A stretch of DNA of 64,000 bases from GCA-2748575 sp965222725 (GCA_965222725.1 OZ244969.1:4836001-4900000); one strand, 5' to 3'. Positions 36,461 through 46,265 are shown, counted from the stretch's first letter. Translations and numbers: made by a program. Notes: generated by a model from the sequence alone, not told the origin.

Positions 36461-36851
36461 TTAAGCGAACAGTTTGGACATACCGTTTTCGACATCAGTC
36501 ACCAGTTGCGCATTGCCGTTAATGGCCGCTTTTACCGGTGAATTCATAGGTACTTTCAGAAAACTGGCCAGCATGGTCACCGCAGAAATATCCAGCAGGC
36601 AGGGTTTTCCATTACCAAACCATTCTCTGCCGCTCAGATAAGTGGCAATGGCCTCCACATCCTTGATGCCTTTGCTGTAGATTTCCTGCGGTGAATGCCT
36701 GGCAACACCCTGTGCGGTCAGATCACCGCTCACCTTGTCGCGAATCTTGTTGGTAATCACACCGCGAATCAGTTTGGGGATTGCCGCAAAAAGGCCCGGG
36801 GTTAGGCAAACCAAAGGCGCGGGAAAACTGATGTAACTCAATATCTGACAT
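36461..36851 (-). pseudogene. Glutathione S-transferase pseudogene with internal deletion
   Basis: From ATG 36851 the frame reads MSDIELHQFSRAFGLPNPGP then FC, the typical N-terminus of a metaxin/FAX-type GST. It then runs out of frame. In another frame, from about 36790 leftward, the C-terminal half of the same family appears (LFAAIPKLIRGVI, GVARHSPQEIYSKGI, GKPCLLDISAVTMLASFL), ending at 36461. Roughly 100 residues of the thioredoxin-like domain and linker are missing at the junction near GGGCCTTTTTGC. The gene is therefore an internal deletion with a frame shift, not a short intact protein. A frame from 36841 shows the C-terminal part alone. Confidence 0.8.
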
Positions 36852-36901
36852 GGTCATTTCCTTTGAATCCGATGTGGGCAACAGGTGCAGCAGCTATTAA
36901 C

Positions 36902-37762
36902 TTAATCTGGATCGATATGAATAGAATCTAATGGAATCAGAGTGGAAAAACCAGCGGCTCTTGCGTGGCCTCCGCCACCAAAGCGCACAGCAATCTCGGA
37001 AACATCCAGCCCGGCTGGCGTGGAACGCAAGGACCAGCCCCGCTGCTCGCCTTTATCGCAATAACCGGCCGCAAACGGATAATCTTTCGCCAACCGCCCC
37101 ACCAGTTCACTCACAATTTCCCGGGGGCAATTAACCACCGGCACATCATAACCGGCAACCTTGCCAATTACCGCGCGCTTCATGTGGTGGCTGATCATTT
37201 GTTCCCGGAATCGATTGATGGCCGCACCTTCCGGAACCAGTGCCTGCAGCAATGATTCGTCCTGCAGGTAGCCTTGCCAGGAGCTGAATTCAAAGGGGCG
37301 CGACATCAAAGCAGCGTTGATTTCCTGACTGTCGGGCTCTTTGAACTGCCACAGGTCCCGGTCCTGAATACAGCGCAATAATCGTGGTGCCGGGCTGCGA
37401 TGAAAATAATCCCAGGTCATCACGGCGCCGGAGCGGTGCATATCAAAGTTAAGCTCAAGGTTTTCCAGTTCCTGATCCAGACCGGCCAGATCCTTTTCGG
37501 CACTGATATGATGGTCAATCACCACCACCCTGCCCGCCGCTGCGCAGAGCTTTTTCATTTCATCCCGCTTGTAGGCAAAATCCACCAGGTAAACCGTGGC
37601 ATCGGCAAGCTGATTCAACTCAATATCTTTAACAGGCCCGTGGTAGGCTCCGTAATAATCCGCTGTAATGTTCTGCGAACTGAAATGCACATAAGCAGCA
37701 AGGGCCGCACCGAACCCGTCGGGACAACCGCCCCCATGGTAAATCACTAATGGTTTGGCCAA
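36902..37762 (-). CDS. DHH-family phosphoesterase
   Basis: A 286-residue DHH-type phosphoesterase, with the metal-binding motif VVVIDHHISAEKD (DHH at 83-85), the early HGGGCPDGFGAA motif and a C-terminal DHHA1-like GGGGHARAAGFS. Related proteins hydrolyse short oligonucleotides or cyclic dinucleotide products (NrnB-like). The start is TTG 37762 with GGGAG six bases upstream; no ATG is near. Substrate not determined. Confidence 0.85.
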   Translation of the reverse strand: MAKPLVIYHGGGCPDGFGAALAAYVHFSSQNITADYYGAYHGPVKDIELNQLADATVYLVDFAYKRDEMKKLCAAAGRVVVIDHHISAEKDLAGLDQELENLELNFDMHRSGAVMTWDYFHRSPAPRLLRCIQDRDLWQFKEPDSQEINAALMSRPFEFSSWQGYLQDESLLQALVPEGAAINRFREQMISHHMKRAVIGKVAGYDVPVVNCPREIVSELVGRLAKDYPFAAGYCDKGEQRGWSLRSTPAGLDVSEIAVRFGGGGHARAAGFSTLIPLDSIHIDPD

Positions 37763-37795
37763 TGGATACTCCCGGAATGAAAACAGCAGCAGCGC

Positions 37796-39331
37796 CTACT
37801 GGGTTTTCGGCGCCATAAACTGCCAGTAAATGATTTTACTGATGGCATCGTAGGTAGTGATGGCAGTCACCTTTAACTCCTCCCACCAGGACAGGCTCTC
37901 GCCTTTCATATGGCGGTTTAGGCTGTTCACCATGCTGAGTGTAGCGGCAGAGCAGCCTTCGCCACCACAACGACGGGCAATATAAGTATTCAGCAGGCTC
38001 AGATCCCGCTTGCCGTGCGGCGGGTTGTCTACATGGTCGTAGGTAAAAACATATTCCGGTGCAAACCAGTCCACAACGGGCTCGCCATTTCGTTCCAGCT
38101 TCACCAGATCCAGTTCGGCGATCACGCCCATTTGCTGCCAGAAAAAAGGTGAATAGGAAGTGAAATTACCCAGCGAATAATAAATCATGGCTTTGCGGGG
38201 TTTGCCGCCATCACTGGATTCAATCACGCAACCTTCGGCCCGTTGCTGTTGGGCCACCTGCGCCCCCAGCTTTTCTTCATAACCGTTTACAAAACAGATT
38301 TCCGAAGGCTGCGGCACATGGGGATGGGCCCCCACAATAATATCCGCCCCCATTTTTACCATCTGGTGCGCCACGTTCAGCTGCACGGGCTGGGGATACA
38401 TATCGTGCTCAATCCCCCAGTGAATACTCACGATTTTGATATCGGCGCCGTCCTGCTCCATCTGTCGCAAAACACGGGCGGTGTCGGTCAGATCAATCTC
38501 GCAGCTGTCCTTCCATTCCGAAAAAGGTATGGGCTTCATACCTTCAACAATAGGGGGCATATGCAGCTCGGACCTTTTATGGGCATCCGGGCGGTTAACA
38601 AAGGTGGTCACCGCATAATAGCCAATGCGGATACCGTTCTTTTCCAGCACCAGATAGGGTTTTTGCCCTTTGCGTTCACGAATACCGGATTGAAAAATAC
38701 TTTCCTCCCGCAACAGGGCCATAGTGTCTTTAATAGCATCGTCAGGAAAATCAAAGGTGTGGTTATTGGCCAGAGACACCATGGAAAAATAATTCTGCTG
38801 TTCCTTGTTGCGGAATCCGGTCACCAGCGTCGGATCGGAATTCATTAAAAACAGGCTGTCGGGAGGCACCGGGTACTTGGGTGAAATCAGGGTCTCCAGA
38901 TTGGCGTTAAAAATATCCACCGTATCCAGATATTCCTTTAACGCCGGATTAACAAAATTCGGTTGCGCCGAGGGCATGCGCATCACATCACCAGCAGATG
39001 CCAGCTTGATTCGGCCCAGCGCTTCCGCCGGCGCGCCCTTTTCCTGCAGCAACTTCAGCAACGCCTTTTGCTGATCAAAATAGGTTTTCAACTCTCCGGA
39101 CGTACTCCAACGCTTGCCCAAAACCCGGAAAGTAGCGGCTTCATGCAAGTATACCGGGGGCTTTTCTGTTAACGGCCCGGTGGTTACCGGATTACAGGCA
39201 CCACCGGCATGGGCGAACGCTTGCTGGCCAGCGAGTGACCCCGCCATCAGTAATACCAAACTGAATAACCGGAAACCACGGGATACCACGTGGGGCAAAT
39301 TCAAGTGGGGCAAATTCAACCGCTTCATCAA
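37796..39331 (-). CDS. CapA-family metallophosphatase-like secreted protein
   Basis: A 511-residue protein with a signal peptide (LVLLMAGSLAGQQAFA) and a CapA/PGA_cap domain resembling the poly-gamma-glutamate synthesis protein CapA. Conserved blocks are ASAGDVMRMP, SLANNHTFDF, VSIHWGIEHD and GAHPHVPQP, which hold the metal and phosphate ligands of the calcineurin-like fold. No capB or capC is nearby, so a polyglutamate role is not supported; many orphan CapA proteins exist. Its start overlaps the next membrane-protein gene by 4 bp. A 15-bp tandem duplication near the start repeats the residues NLPHL. Confidence 0.82.
   Translation of the reverse strand: MMKRLNLPHLNLPHVVSRGFRLFSLVLLMAGSLAGQQAFAHAGGACNPVTTGPLTEKPPVYLHEAATFRVLGKRWSTSGELKTYFDQQKALLKLLQEKGAPAEALGRIKLASAGDVMRMPSAQPNFVNPALKEYLDTVDIFNANLETLISPKYPVPPDSLFLMNSDPTLVTGFRNKEQQNYFSMVSLANNHTFDFPDDAIKDTMALLREESIFQSGIRERKGQKPYLVLEKNGIRIGYYAVTTFVNRPDAHKRSELHMPPIVEGMKPIPFSEWKDSCEIDLTDTARVLRQMEQDGADIKIVSIHWGIEHDMYPQPVQLNVAHQMVKMGADIIVGAHPHVPQPSEICFVNGYEEKLGAQVAQQQRAEGCVIESSDGGKPRKAMIYYSLGNFTSYSPFFWQQMGVIAELDLVKLERNGEPVVDWFAPEYVFTYDHVDNPPHGKRDLSLLNTYIARRCGGEGCSAATLSMVNSLNRHMKGESLSWWEELKVTAITTYDAISKIIYWQFMAPKTQ
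39289..39318. repeat. 15-bp tandem duplication in the CapA-like signal region
   Basis: GTGGGGCAAATTCA occurs twice in tandem (units 39289-39303 and 39304-39318, differing at the first base). It is a multiple of three, so it duplicates five codons in frame before the hydrophobic core of the signal peptide. Confidence 0.85.
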
Positions 39332-39951
39332 TAGGGCCTCACTATCCGTGTTACGCGACCCAGCCCAAGGAGCATAAAAGCCGGTAAAAACCAGAGCACA
39401 ATCACCAGCCAGCTGACGGGATTTAACGGGCTGACCAGCAGGCTGACGCCGGTGAACATATCAGTCATAAAGGTGCCAATCATGCACGCCAGCACATACA
39501 CCAGCGCCACCGCAAACCAGAGGTAACCCAGAATAAAAAAGCATCGGGACATAAAAGTGTTTTCAATGGTGCCTTTGTGCTCTTCCACTGAAAACGCCAC
39601 CCGGCGCACGCCCAGCAGCACAAAAAACAAAATGGGCAATGCCGCTATCTGGCTGGTATAGGGGTCAAAACCGAAGGCGTTCATCATCCCCAGCACAAAG
39701 CAGGCCACAGCTACCAGCAACATAAAGCCACATTGAATGGCCAGCACCAGGGTTACCGGTTTACTGCCTGGCCTGGCGGTGCGCCGGTAAAGTATCCAGG
39801 CACACCACAGGCCCACACAACTGTACAAAAACAGTGGCGCCCAACCCAGGGGAATAATGGCTATCACCATGCCCGCCAGGGCTACAACAGCCACCAGGCT
39901 GCACAGCCAAAGCGCGACCAGACTCAAAAGCTCCAGCAATCGGGGGATCAT
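39328..39951 (-). CDS. Polytopic membrane protein of unknown family
   Basis: A 207-residue hydrophobic protein with about six transmembrane segments (for example LVALWLCSLVAVVALAGMVIAI, IQCGFMLLVAVACFVLGMM, LPILFFVLLGV, LWFAVALVYVLACMIG and WLVIVLWFLPAFMLLGL). It ends 4 bp inside the start of the CapA-like gene (ATGA overlap) and so is its operon partner. I do not recognise a family. Confidence 0.7.
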   Translation of the reverse strand: MIPRLLELLSLVALWLCSLVAVVALAGMVIAIIPLGWAPLFLYSCVGLWCAWILYRRTARPGSKPVTLVLAIQCGFMLLVAVACFVLGMMNAFGFDPYTSQIAALPILFFVLLGVRRVAFSVEEHKGTIENTFMSRCFFILGYLWFAVALVYVLACMIGTFMTDMFTGVSLLVSPLNPVSWLVIVLWFLPAFMLLGLGRVTRIVRPY

Positions 39952-40140
39952 AGGCTAATTCTTATATTTATCAGGTACATATGCCCAGAGTATAGAACAA
40001 TACCCGTACAGGTTTACAGATACAGGTAACATTTCTTGTGAAAAGCCCCGGATTCCTGCCCGGACCCGGCCAGTCGTTGACATTTCTTTAACATCCCCGG
40101 CTCTACCCTTTGTGTTTTCAATGGAAAGGGAGACACTCGC

Positions 40141-40698
40141 ATGAAAGCCAAAGCAAGCCTGAGAACCAGAGTAAACCGCAGCCTGATAACCCTGTTATCC
40201 ATATTCTGGCTGTCAGGGTGCGTAACCACTGTGGATTATGTGGATGTAGAACGCTACATGGGCCTGTGGTATCAGATATCCGCCTATGAAACCAGCTTTA
40301 ACCAGGGCCTGGTGGCGGTAACCGCGGAATACACACTACTGGAAGACGGTACCGTGCGGGTCTACAACCGGGGATATGAGGAATCATTTGACGGTGCTGT
40401 CGATGAAATTCTGGGCACTGCCACCGTTGCCAACACCGAAACCAATGCCGAGCTGGTGGTGAACTTTCCCAGCGTACCGTTCAATTTTCCGTTCCCCAAC
40501 TACCTGATTGTGGTGCTGGATCAGGAAAACTATCAATACGCCGCGGTAACGGACCCGTTCAGTTCCACCCTGTTTGTGCTGAGCAGAACCCCGACCCTGG
40601 AAGAAGCCACCTATCAACAGATTCTGGACGAATTGCAGGCGCAGGATATCAACACCGACAAGCTGGTTCCGACACCACAACCCGTAAATATAATGTGA
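40141..40698 (+). CDS. Lipocalin lipoprotein (Blc-like)
   Basis: A 185-residue outer-membrane lipocalin of the Blc type, with lipobox WLSGC (Cys27), the GxW lipocalin motif in YMGLWYQISAYE and the TDP-region block AAVTDPFSSTLFVLSRTPTL. Blc-type proteins bind fatty acids or lysophospholipids and are linked to membrane stress. AAGGGAG lies before the ATG. The SDR gene begins 6 nt after its stop and the photolyase gene is further on, so the three probably form one operon. Confidence 0.9.
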   Translation: MKAKASLRTRVNRSLITLLSIFWLSGCVTTVDYVDVERYMGLWYQISAYETSFNQGLVAVTAEYTLLEDGTVRVYNRGYEESFDGAVDEILGTATVANTETNAELVVNFPSVPFNFPFPNYLIVVLDQENYQYAAVTDPFSSTLFVLSRTPTLEEATYQQILDELQAQDINTDKLVPTPQPVNIM

Positions 40699-40704
40699 GG
40701 TGAA

Positions 40705-41421
40705 ATGAGAGTACTGATTGCCGGCGCTTCTGGCGGTATAGGCAAGGCGCTGATACAGGGATACCTGAACAGCGACCATCAGGTGTGGGCCGTGTCCCAT
40801 CGCAACACACCTGAATTGCCCGAAGGAATCGCCGGCAGCCTTTGTCTGGATTGGATCAATCAACCCGGTCAACTGACTGACTGGCTCACAACCATTGCTG
40901 AAACTCACGGAAAACCCGATCTGGTGATCAGCTGCACCGGCTTTTTGCATTCACAGGAAAAAGGCCCAGAGAAACAGTTAAAGGATATTCAGCCAGACTT
41001 TTTTCACCAGAACATGACGCTGAACTGTTACGCCCACATCCTGCTGAGCCAATGTCTGGATGCCCTGTACACACGCAAGGACGCGTTTCGTTTTGCAGTA
41101 TTGTCAGCAATGGTGGGCTCCATTACCGACAATCATCTGGGTGGCTGGTATAGCTATCGCATCAGCAAGGCAGCTCTGAACATGTTTATCAAAACCCTGA
41201 GTGTGGAGTGGAAAAGGCGCCACCCCAAAGCGACGGCCGTGGCCATTCACCCAGGAACAACGGACACCGCGCTATCGCAACCTTTTCAGGCCAACATCCC
41301 GGAGGGCAAGCTGTATAGCCCGGAGCAAACCGCCGAACGACTCATACAGGTATTCAGTGAACTTACACCGGAACAAAGCGGCAAACTGCTATTCTGGGAT
41401 GGCAGCCCGCTCCCCTATTGA
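40705..41421 (+). CDS. SDR oxidoreductase (CsgA/C-factor-like)
   Basis: A 238-residue short-chain dehydrogenase with the Rossmann loop GASGGIGKAL near the N-terminus and the catalytic Tyr and Lys in WYSYRISKAALN. It resembles the C-factor (CsgA) type often found beside photolyases. It starts 6 nt after the lipocalin gene, with GAGGTG as the ribosome binding site. Substrate unknown. Confidence 0.88.
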   Translation: MRVLIAGASGGIGKALIQGYLNSDHQVWAVSHRNTPELPEGIAGSLCLDWINQPGQLTDWLTTIAETHGKPDLVISCTGFLHSQEKGPEKQLKDIQPDFFHQNMTLNCYAHILLSQCLDALYTRKDAFRFAVLSAMVGSITDNHLGGWYSYRISKAALNMFIKTLSVEWKRRHPKATAVAIHPGTTDTALSQPFQANIPEGKLYSPEQTAERLIQVFSELTPEQSGKLLFWDGSPLPY

Positions 41422-41481
41422 CATGAACCCTGACTCATCGATTGAACTTAACTCACCGGTTGGCATCAGCGAGATCTAATA

Positions 41482-43017
41482 ATGGCACGGTACCGGGAAA
41501 TTCGCCTGATCCTTGGCGATCAGCTAAACGCCAAACATACCTGGTTTCGCAACAAAGACGAAAAGGTTTTATACGTCATTGCAGAAATCCACGAGGAAGC
41601 CACCTACGTGCCCCATCACATCCAGAAGGTGTGTGCGTTCTTTCTGGCCATGGAAAACTTTGCTGCCGCACTCAAAAAAGCCGGGCATCAGGTACTGCAC
41701 CTGACACTGGATGACACCAGCGCCTTCCCGGATTTTCCTTCCCTGCTGGATGACCTGATACAAAAGCACAAGGTGGAACTGGTAAGTTATCAGCAACCCG
41801 ACGAATACCGGCTACTACAGAAAATGTCGCACTGGAGCCGGAAAACCTCTGTCAAAACCCTGTGCGTGGACACCGAACATTTTCTGCTGTACTGGCAGGC
41901 CATTCCGGAATGGCTACCTGAAAACAAACAATGGCGAATGGAATACTTTTACCGGCGCATGAGAAAAACTCACGACGTTTTAAAGGAGGGCGATGAACCC
42001 GTTGGCGGCCAATGGAACTTCGATAAGGAAAACCGCCTGCCGCTGGAAAAAGATTTGACTGTACCCAAGCCGCTGATGTTCAGGCAAAACCTATCAGCCA
42101 TCAAAAAACGGATTAAAAAACACAACATCCGCACTATCGGGTCAATGGGCGACACCTTACTCTGGCCCTGTTCCCGCAAGGATTCACAAAAGTTACTGCG
42201 CTTTTTTATCAAAGAACTGTTACCACGATTCGGCACCTATCAGGATGCTCTGAGTCAGAACGAATGGAGCATCTTTCATTCCCGTCTGTCGTTCAGCATG
42301 AACACCAAAATGCTGCACCCAATGGAGGTAATCCGGGCAGTGGAAACCGCCTACAAAGACCGCCGGGAAATTTCCATCAGCCAGGCGGAAGGTTTTATCC
42401 GCCAGATTCTTGGTTGGCGTGAATTCGTTCGTGCCATTTACTGGCAGTCCATGCCCGGCTATGACAGCAACAACTATTTCCTGGCGCAACGCAATCTGCC
42501 CGGGTACTTCTGGAATGCCGACACCCGAATGGCCTGCATGGCCAAAGCCATAGGCCAGTCACTGGAATACGCTTACGCTCATCATATTCAGCGGCTGATG
42601 GTAACCGGCAATTTCTGCCTGCTGGCGGGCATTCAGCCGCAACAGGTACACGAGTGGTATCTGAGCATTTATATCGATGCCCTTGAATGGGTGGAGGCCC
42701 CTAACACCCTCGGCATGGCGCTGTTTGCTGATGGCGGCAAGCTGGCCAGTAAACCCTACGCCGCCGGGGGCAACTACATTCATAAAATGAGCGACCACTG
42801 CGAGCATTGCCACTACAACGTAAAAGCCAAACACGGGGACAACAGCTGCCCATTCAACAGCCTGTACTGGCATTTTCTCGATCGCCATCAGAACAAACTG
42901 GGCAATAATCACCGACTAAGAATGATCTATCGCAACTGGGAGAAGCGGGACAACCAGGAAAAGCAGGCCGTGTTGGATACTGCTGAATACTATCTGGATC
43001 ACCTGGAAGAATTGTAA
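41482..43017 (+). CDS. Iron-sulphur bacterial cryptochrome/photolyase (FeS-BCP)
   Basis: A 511-residue flavoprotein of the deoxyribodipyrimidine photolyase-related type, as Agrobacterium PhrB, which repairs (6-4) photoproducts with light. The N-terminal block LILGDQLNAKHTWF is diagnostic. The four cluster Cys of this group are present (379, 440, 443 and 456), close to the spacing in PhrB. The C-terminal half carries the FAD-binding helices (GFIRQILGWREFVRAIYW). The gene completes a probable operon with the lipocalin and SDR genes. No light-sensing MerR/LitR regulator lies within the window. Confidence 0.93.
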   Translation: MARYREIRLILGDQLNAKHTWFRNKDEKVLYVIAEIHEEATYVPHHIQKVCAFFLAMENFAAALKKAGHQVLHLTLDDTSAFPDFPSLLDDLIQKHKVELVSYQQPDEYRLLQKMSHWSRKTSVKTLCVDTEHFLLYWQAIPEWLPENKQWRMEYFYRRMRKTHDVLKEGDEPVGGQWNFDKENRLPLEKDLTVPKPLMFRQNLSAIKKRIKKHNIRTIGSMGDTLLWPCSRKDSQKLLRFFIKELLPRFGTYQDALSQNEWSIFHSRLSFSMNTKMLHPMEVIRAVETAYKDRREISISQAEGFIRQILGWREFVRAIYWQSMPGYDSNNYFLAQRNLPGYFWNADTRMACMAKAIGQSLEYAYAHHIQRLMVTGNFCLLAGIQPQQVHEWYLSIYIDALEWVEAPNTLGMALFADGGKLASKPYAAGGNYIHKMSDHCEHCHYNVKAKHGDNSCPFNSLYWHFLDRHQNKLGNNHRLRMIYRNWEKRDNQEKQAVLDTAEYYLDHLEEL

Positions 43018-43153
43018 TATCTGACCTGTTTAACTTTTTCAGTAGCCGCGAGACGCAAACAAACTAACCACTCGGTTGGCCCAACAACACCCCTTCACAC
43101 ACACCAGCATTTATGAAAGACTCGGATTCCTTATTCACAACACAGATTGCCCT

Positions 43154-44332
43154 ATGTCAGCCAAAGCCTCTTTCAACTGGCAGGACCCTTTCCTGCTGGA
43201 ATCCGATCTGAGCAGCGATGAAAAAGACATCGCCAATACCGCCACTCAGTACGCCCAACAGGAACTGGCACCCCGGGTGCAGCAGGCGTTCCGCGACGAA
43301 ACCTTTGACCGGAACATCTACCGGGAAATGGGAAACCTGGGCCTGCTGGGCGCTACACTGCCCGCCGTTTATGGCGGTGCAGAGGTCAATCATGTCAGCT
43401 ATGGACTCATCGCCCGTGCGATCGAGCAAGTGGACAGCGGTTACCGCTCCGCCATGAGCGTGCAATCCTCATTGGTAATGCACCCTATCTTTACCTTTGG
43501 CAGCGAGGAGCAAAAACAGAACTACCTGCCCAAACTGGCCAGCGGCGAATGGGTGGGCTGTTTCGGGCTGACAGAGCCGGACCATGGTTCTGATCCCGGC
43601 GGCATGAAAACCACAGCCACCAAAGTTACCAACGGATATCGGATCAGCGGCCAGAAAATGTGGATCACCAACTCACCTATCGCGGATCTGTTACTGGTAT
43701 GGGCCAAACTGGATGGGAAAATCAACGGCTTCCTTGTTGAAAGGGACAACGAGGGACTGAGCACTCCAGCAATCAAGGGCAAGTTGTCATTGCGAGCATC
43801 CATTACCGGTGAAATCGTGCTGGATGAGGTGTTCGTACCAGAAGCCAATCGCCTGCCACTGGCGCAAGGTCTGTCGGGCCCCTTCTCCTGCCTGAACAAA
43901 GCCCGCTTTGGGATTGCCTGGGGCGCCATGGGTGCAGCAGAAACCTGCTGGCAGTCGGCCCGCAACTATGTGCTGGACAGAACCCAATTCGGGAAACCTC
44001 TTGCTGCCAATCAATTAGTGCAGTTAAAACTGGCGGACATGCAAACGGAAATCGCCCTGGGGCTCAATGGCGCCCTGCGTATGGCCCGGCTGATGGACAA
44101 CAACCAGTGTGCGCCCGAACTGATATCCATGATGAAACGTAACAACTGCGGCAAGGCCCTGGAAATAGCCAGAAAAGCGCGGGATATGCACGGTGCCAAC
44201 GGCACCAGCGATGAGTATCCCGTCATGCGCCACATGCTGAATCTGGAAACGGTGAATACCTATGAAGGCACCCATGATATTCATGCCTTGATTCTGGGGC
44301 GGGCGATGACGGGGATTCAGGCGTTTATGTAA
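43154..44332 (+). CDS. gcdH: Glutaryl-CoA dehydrogenase
   Basis: A 392-residue acyl-CoA dehydrogenase flavoenzyme that oxidises and decarboxylates glutaryl-CoA to crotonyl-CoA, a step in lysine, tryptophan and aromatic acid breakdown. The marks of this member are GYRSAMSVQSSLVMHPI (Arg98), LTEPDHGSDPGGMKTTA, and the catalytic Glu371 in NTYEGTHDIHALILGRAMTG. The start is ATG 43154; an in-frame extension to 43076 is out of family. No glutaryl-CoA ligase or transferase is adjacent. It converges on the protease gene. Confidence 0.93.
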   Translation: MSAKASFNWQDPFLLESDLSSDEKDIANTATQYAQQELAPRVQQAFRDETFDRNIYREMGNLGLLGATLPAVYGGAEVNHVSYGLIARAIEQVDSGYRSAMSVQSSLVMHPIFTFGSEEQKQNYLPKLASGEWVGCFGLTEPDHGSDPGGMKTTATKVTNGYRISGQKMWITNSPIADLLLVWAKLDGKINGFLVERDNEGLSTPAIKGKLSLRASITGEIVLDEVFVPEANRLPLAQGLSGPFSCLNKARFGIAWGAMGAAETCWQSARNYVLDRTQFGKPLAANQLVQLKLADMQTEIALGLNGALRMARLMDNNQCAPELISMMKRNNCGKALEIARKARDMHGANGTSDEYPVMRHMLNLETVNTYEGTHDIHALILGRAMTGIQAFM

Positions 44333-44378
44333 AACCGCAAGAGCTCCGCCTTGATGATGAGATACGAGGTACTCTGTG

Positions 44379-46265
44379 CTAGCCTCTAGAGTTCTCCCTT
44401 TCCCTAAGCTCCTCCGCCGTGATGACCTTCCTGCTATACGCAGCCTTGTCTTCATGCTTCGATGCATTGACAGATATTTTCATCAGCAGATCCTGGGCCT
44501 CGGTATTGGCTCGCTGAATCTGCTCTTTGCTCATCAACTTTTCCATAAAAAACCGCGCCCGGGACGGATGCTCTCTTGTCCAGCCTTCAATATCTTCCGG
44601 TTTATCCCGCTCCGACACCAGCGCCCAGGTATAAGCCTTCTCATAGTCCCTTTTCACCCCGATACCTTTGTAGTAGCGCCACCACATCTCATATTGCGCA
44701 ATATTAACACCCAGCATTGCAGACCTTTCATAATATTCAGTAGCTTTTTCCTGGTCTTTCGGTACGCCATAGCCTTTTTCGTACATCGAAGCCAGGTTGT
44801 AAATCGCGATGGTACTACCCAACTCAACGGCTTGCTGGTACAGCTGCAATGCCTTGTCATACTCCAGAGCTTTGCGATGTGTTACACCGACAGTATTGCA
44901 GGCTGAACCAAAGCCTCTGTCACAAGCTTCTTCGTACAGCTCCCGGGCCAGCGCTTCATTCTTCACGATGAACGGGGTTCCCGTTTCTCTTAGTTGTGCC
45001 AAGGCAAAGCTGGCCTCGCCATAACCAGCAGCGGATGCTTCTTCATACAAACGGATTGCACGCCTTGCATCTTCAGGCTTGCTCTCATCGTACTCCATCC
45101 GGGCCAGCAAGAATTTTGCCTGGGGCTCACCATTGTTCGCCGCGGTAAGGCATTCTTGCCAGGCTTCTACCCAGCGTTCATTTGCCGTTTCTTCAACGCA
45201 TCGCTCCAGTGCATCCCGGGTCAGGCGTTGTTTTTTCTGGAGCGAGTCAGCAGTTTCCAGCGGGCGGCTTTCCGGTTCCCACTGTTCAAAAATTCCGGAC
45301 TCCCGGTATTTTTCAATTCTTGGGGCGTTGTCGTTGATATCTTGTTTCAGTTTTGCAGCCGGGATCGCAAAACCGATTCCCTCAGCCTGATCGAGGATAA
45401 GGGTGTTCACTCCCAATAATTCACCTTGCTTGTTCACGAGGGGGCCACCACTGTTACCTGGATTGATTGCGGCATCGGTTTGCAAATATTCCCGACCATC
45501 AAGCAATTGCTTGCCCGATACAATTCCCGAAGTGACAGTGTATTTTTGACCTACCGGATTCCCGATCGTAAATACCTGATCGCCCAGCGGAGGGTTGTCA
45601 TCATCAGATAGCGCCAACGGTTCGCAGCCAGATTCCTTTACAATAAGATATGCCAGGTCGTTTTCTTTACTGACAGCCGCTATCTGGGCCTCCATCTCCT
45701 TGTTATTGACAAGCGATACAATAATCTTTTTGGGCATCCCGTTGGACAAATAGGCGCTGGAAGCCTCTTTCAGCACCTGCAACTCAGCAATCATCGCCTC
45801 ACGTTCATTAAGCCCATAGACACCTTTATCGATGATGGCATTAATGGTTTGAATACGGCGTTCATTCTCACGCATCTGGTCATACTTGATTTGCACCGCA
45901 TGGGAGTTCGTGACAATAGTGCAGTTCTCATCAATAAAAAACCCCGAGCCTGAGCCAAAGCCCACATCGATAAACACTGTACTGTTTCGTGCCCTCTCTA
46001 TCGCATTTCGGGGTGGGTGTGAGTTCGCCAGCTCCGCACTGATTCCGGTCAACTTTATCGGCGCGTCCGGGGGTGGAACCAACTCAGAAACGGCTTCTTC
46101 GATTGACTCAGCTGGCGCAGATTCATCCTTTCGCTGTTCCGCTTCGGTCACCACCACTTGTGGACTTTGCGGCGTTGTTTCGCCGGATGAATCTCTCTCG
46201 CAACCAGCAACAACCACACAAAACCCCACCATTGCCAGGTGCGGCATCATCTTCCTGATATTCAT
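44379..46265 (-). CDS. Trypsin-like serine protease lipoprotein with Sel1 repeats
   Basis: A 628-residue protein with a lipoprotein signal (VVVAGC, Cys22), a Ser/Asp/Pro/Glu-rich linker, and a trypsin-like (DegP-type) protease domain of about 85-315. The catalytic triad is His122 in VTNSHAV, Asp203 in ENDLAYL and Ser272 in NPGNSGGPL. After a coiled stretch come four or five Sel1-like helical repeats (about 370-570, for example YGEASFALAQL and TIAIYNLASMYEKGYGVPKD), which are usually protein-binding. A PDZ domain is absent. It may act in envelope quality control or signalling; the target is unknown. Confidence 0.9.
   Translation of the reverse strand: MNIRKMMPHLAMVGFCVVVAGCERDSSGETTPQSPQVVVTEAEQRKDESAPAESIEEAVSELVPPPDAPIKLTGISAELANSHPPRNAIERARNSTVFIDVGFGSGSGFFIDENCTIVTNSHAVQIKYDQMRENERRIQTINAIIDKGVYGLNEREAMIAELQVLKEASSAYLSNGMPKKIIVSLVNNKEMEAQIAAVSKENDLAYLIVKESGCEPLALSDDDNPPLGDQVFTIGNPVGQKYTVTSGIVSGKQLLDGREYLQTDAAINPGNSGGPLVNKQGELLGVNTLILDQAEGIGFAIPAAKLKQDINDNAPRIEKYRESGIFEQWEPESRPLETADSLQKKQRLTRDALERCVEETANERWVEAWQECLTAANNGEPQAKFLLARMEYDESKPEDARRAIRLYEEASAAGYGEASFALAQLRETGTPFIVKNEALARELYEEACDRGFGSACNTVGVTHRKALEYDKALQLYQQAVELGSTIAIYNLASMYEKGYGVPKDQEKATEYYERSAMLGVNIAQYEMWWRYYKGIGVKRDYEKAYTWALVSERDKPEDIEGWTREHPSRARFFMEKLMSKEQIQRANTEAQDLLMKISVNASKHEDKAAYSRKVITAEELRERENSRG

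Noticed and set aside
40077..40109. TTGACA before the lipocalin gene as a sigma-70 promoter
   Set aside because: The -35 is good, but no acceptable -10 lies 16-18 nt away; a different sigma factor or regulator cannot be excluded.
41423..41479. 18-codon frame between SDR and photolyase genes
   Set aside because: Too short and with no ribosome binding site; probably chance.
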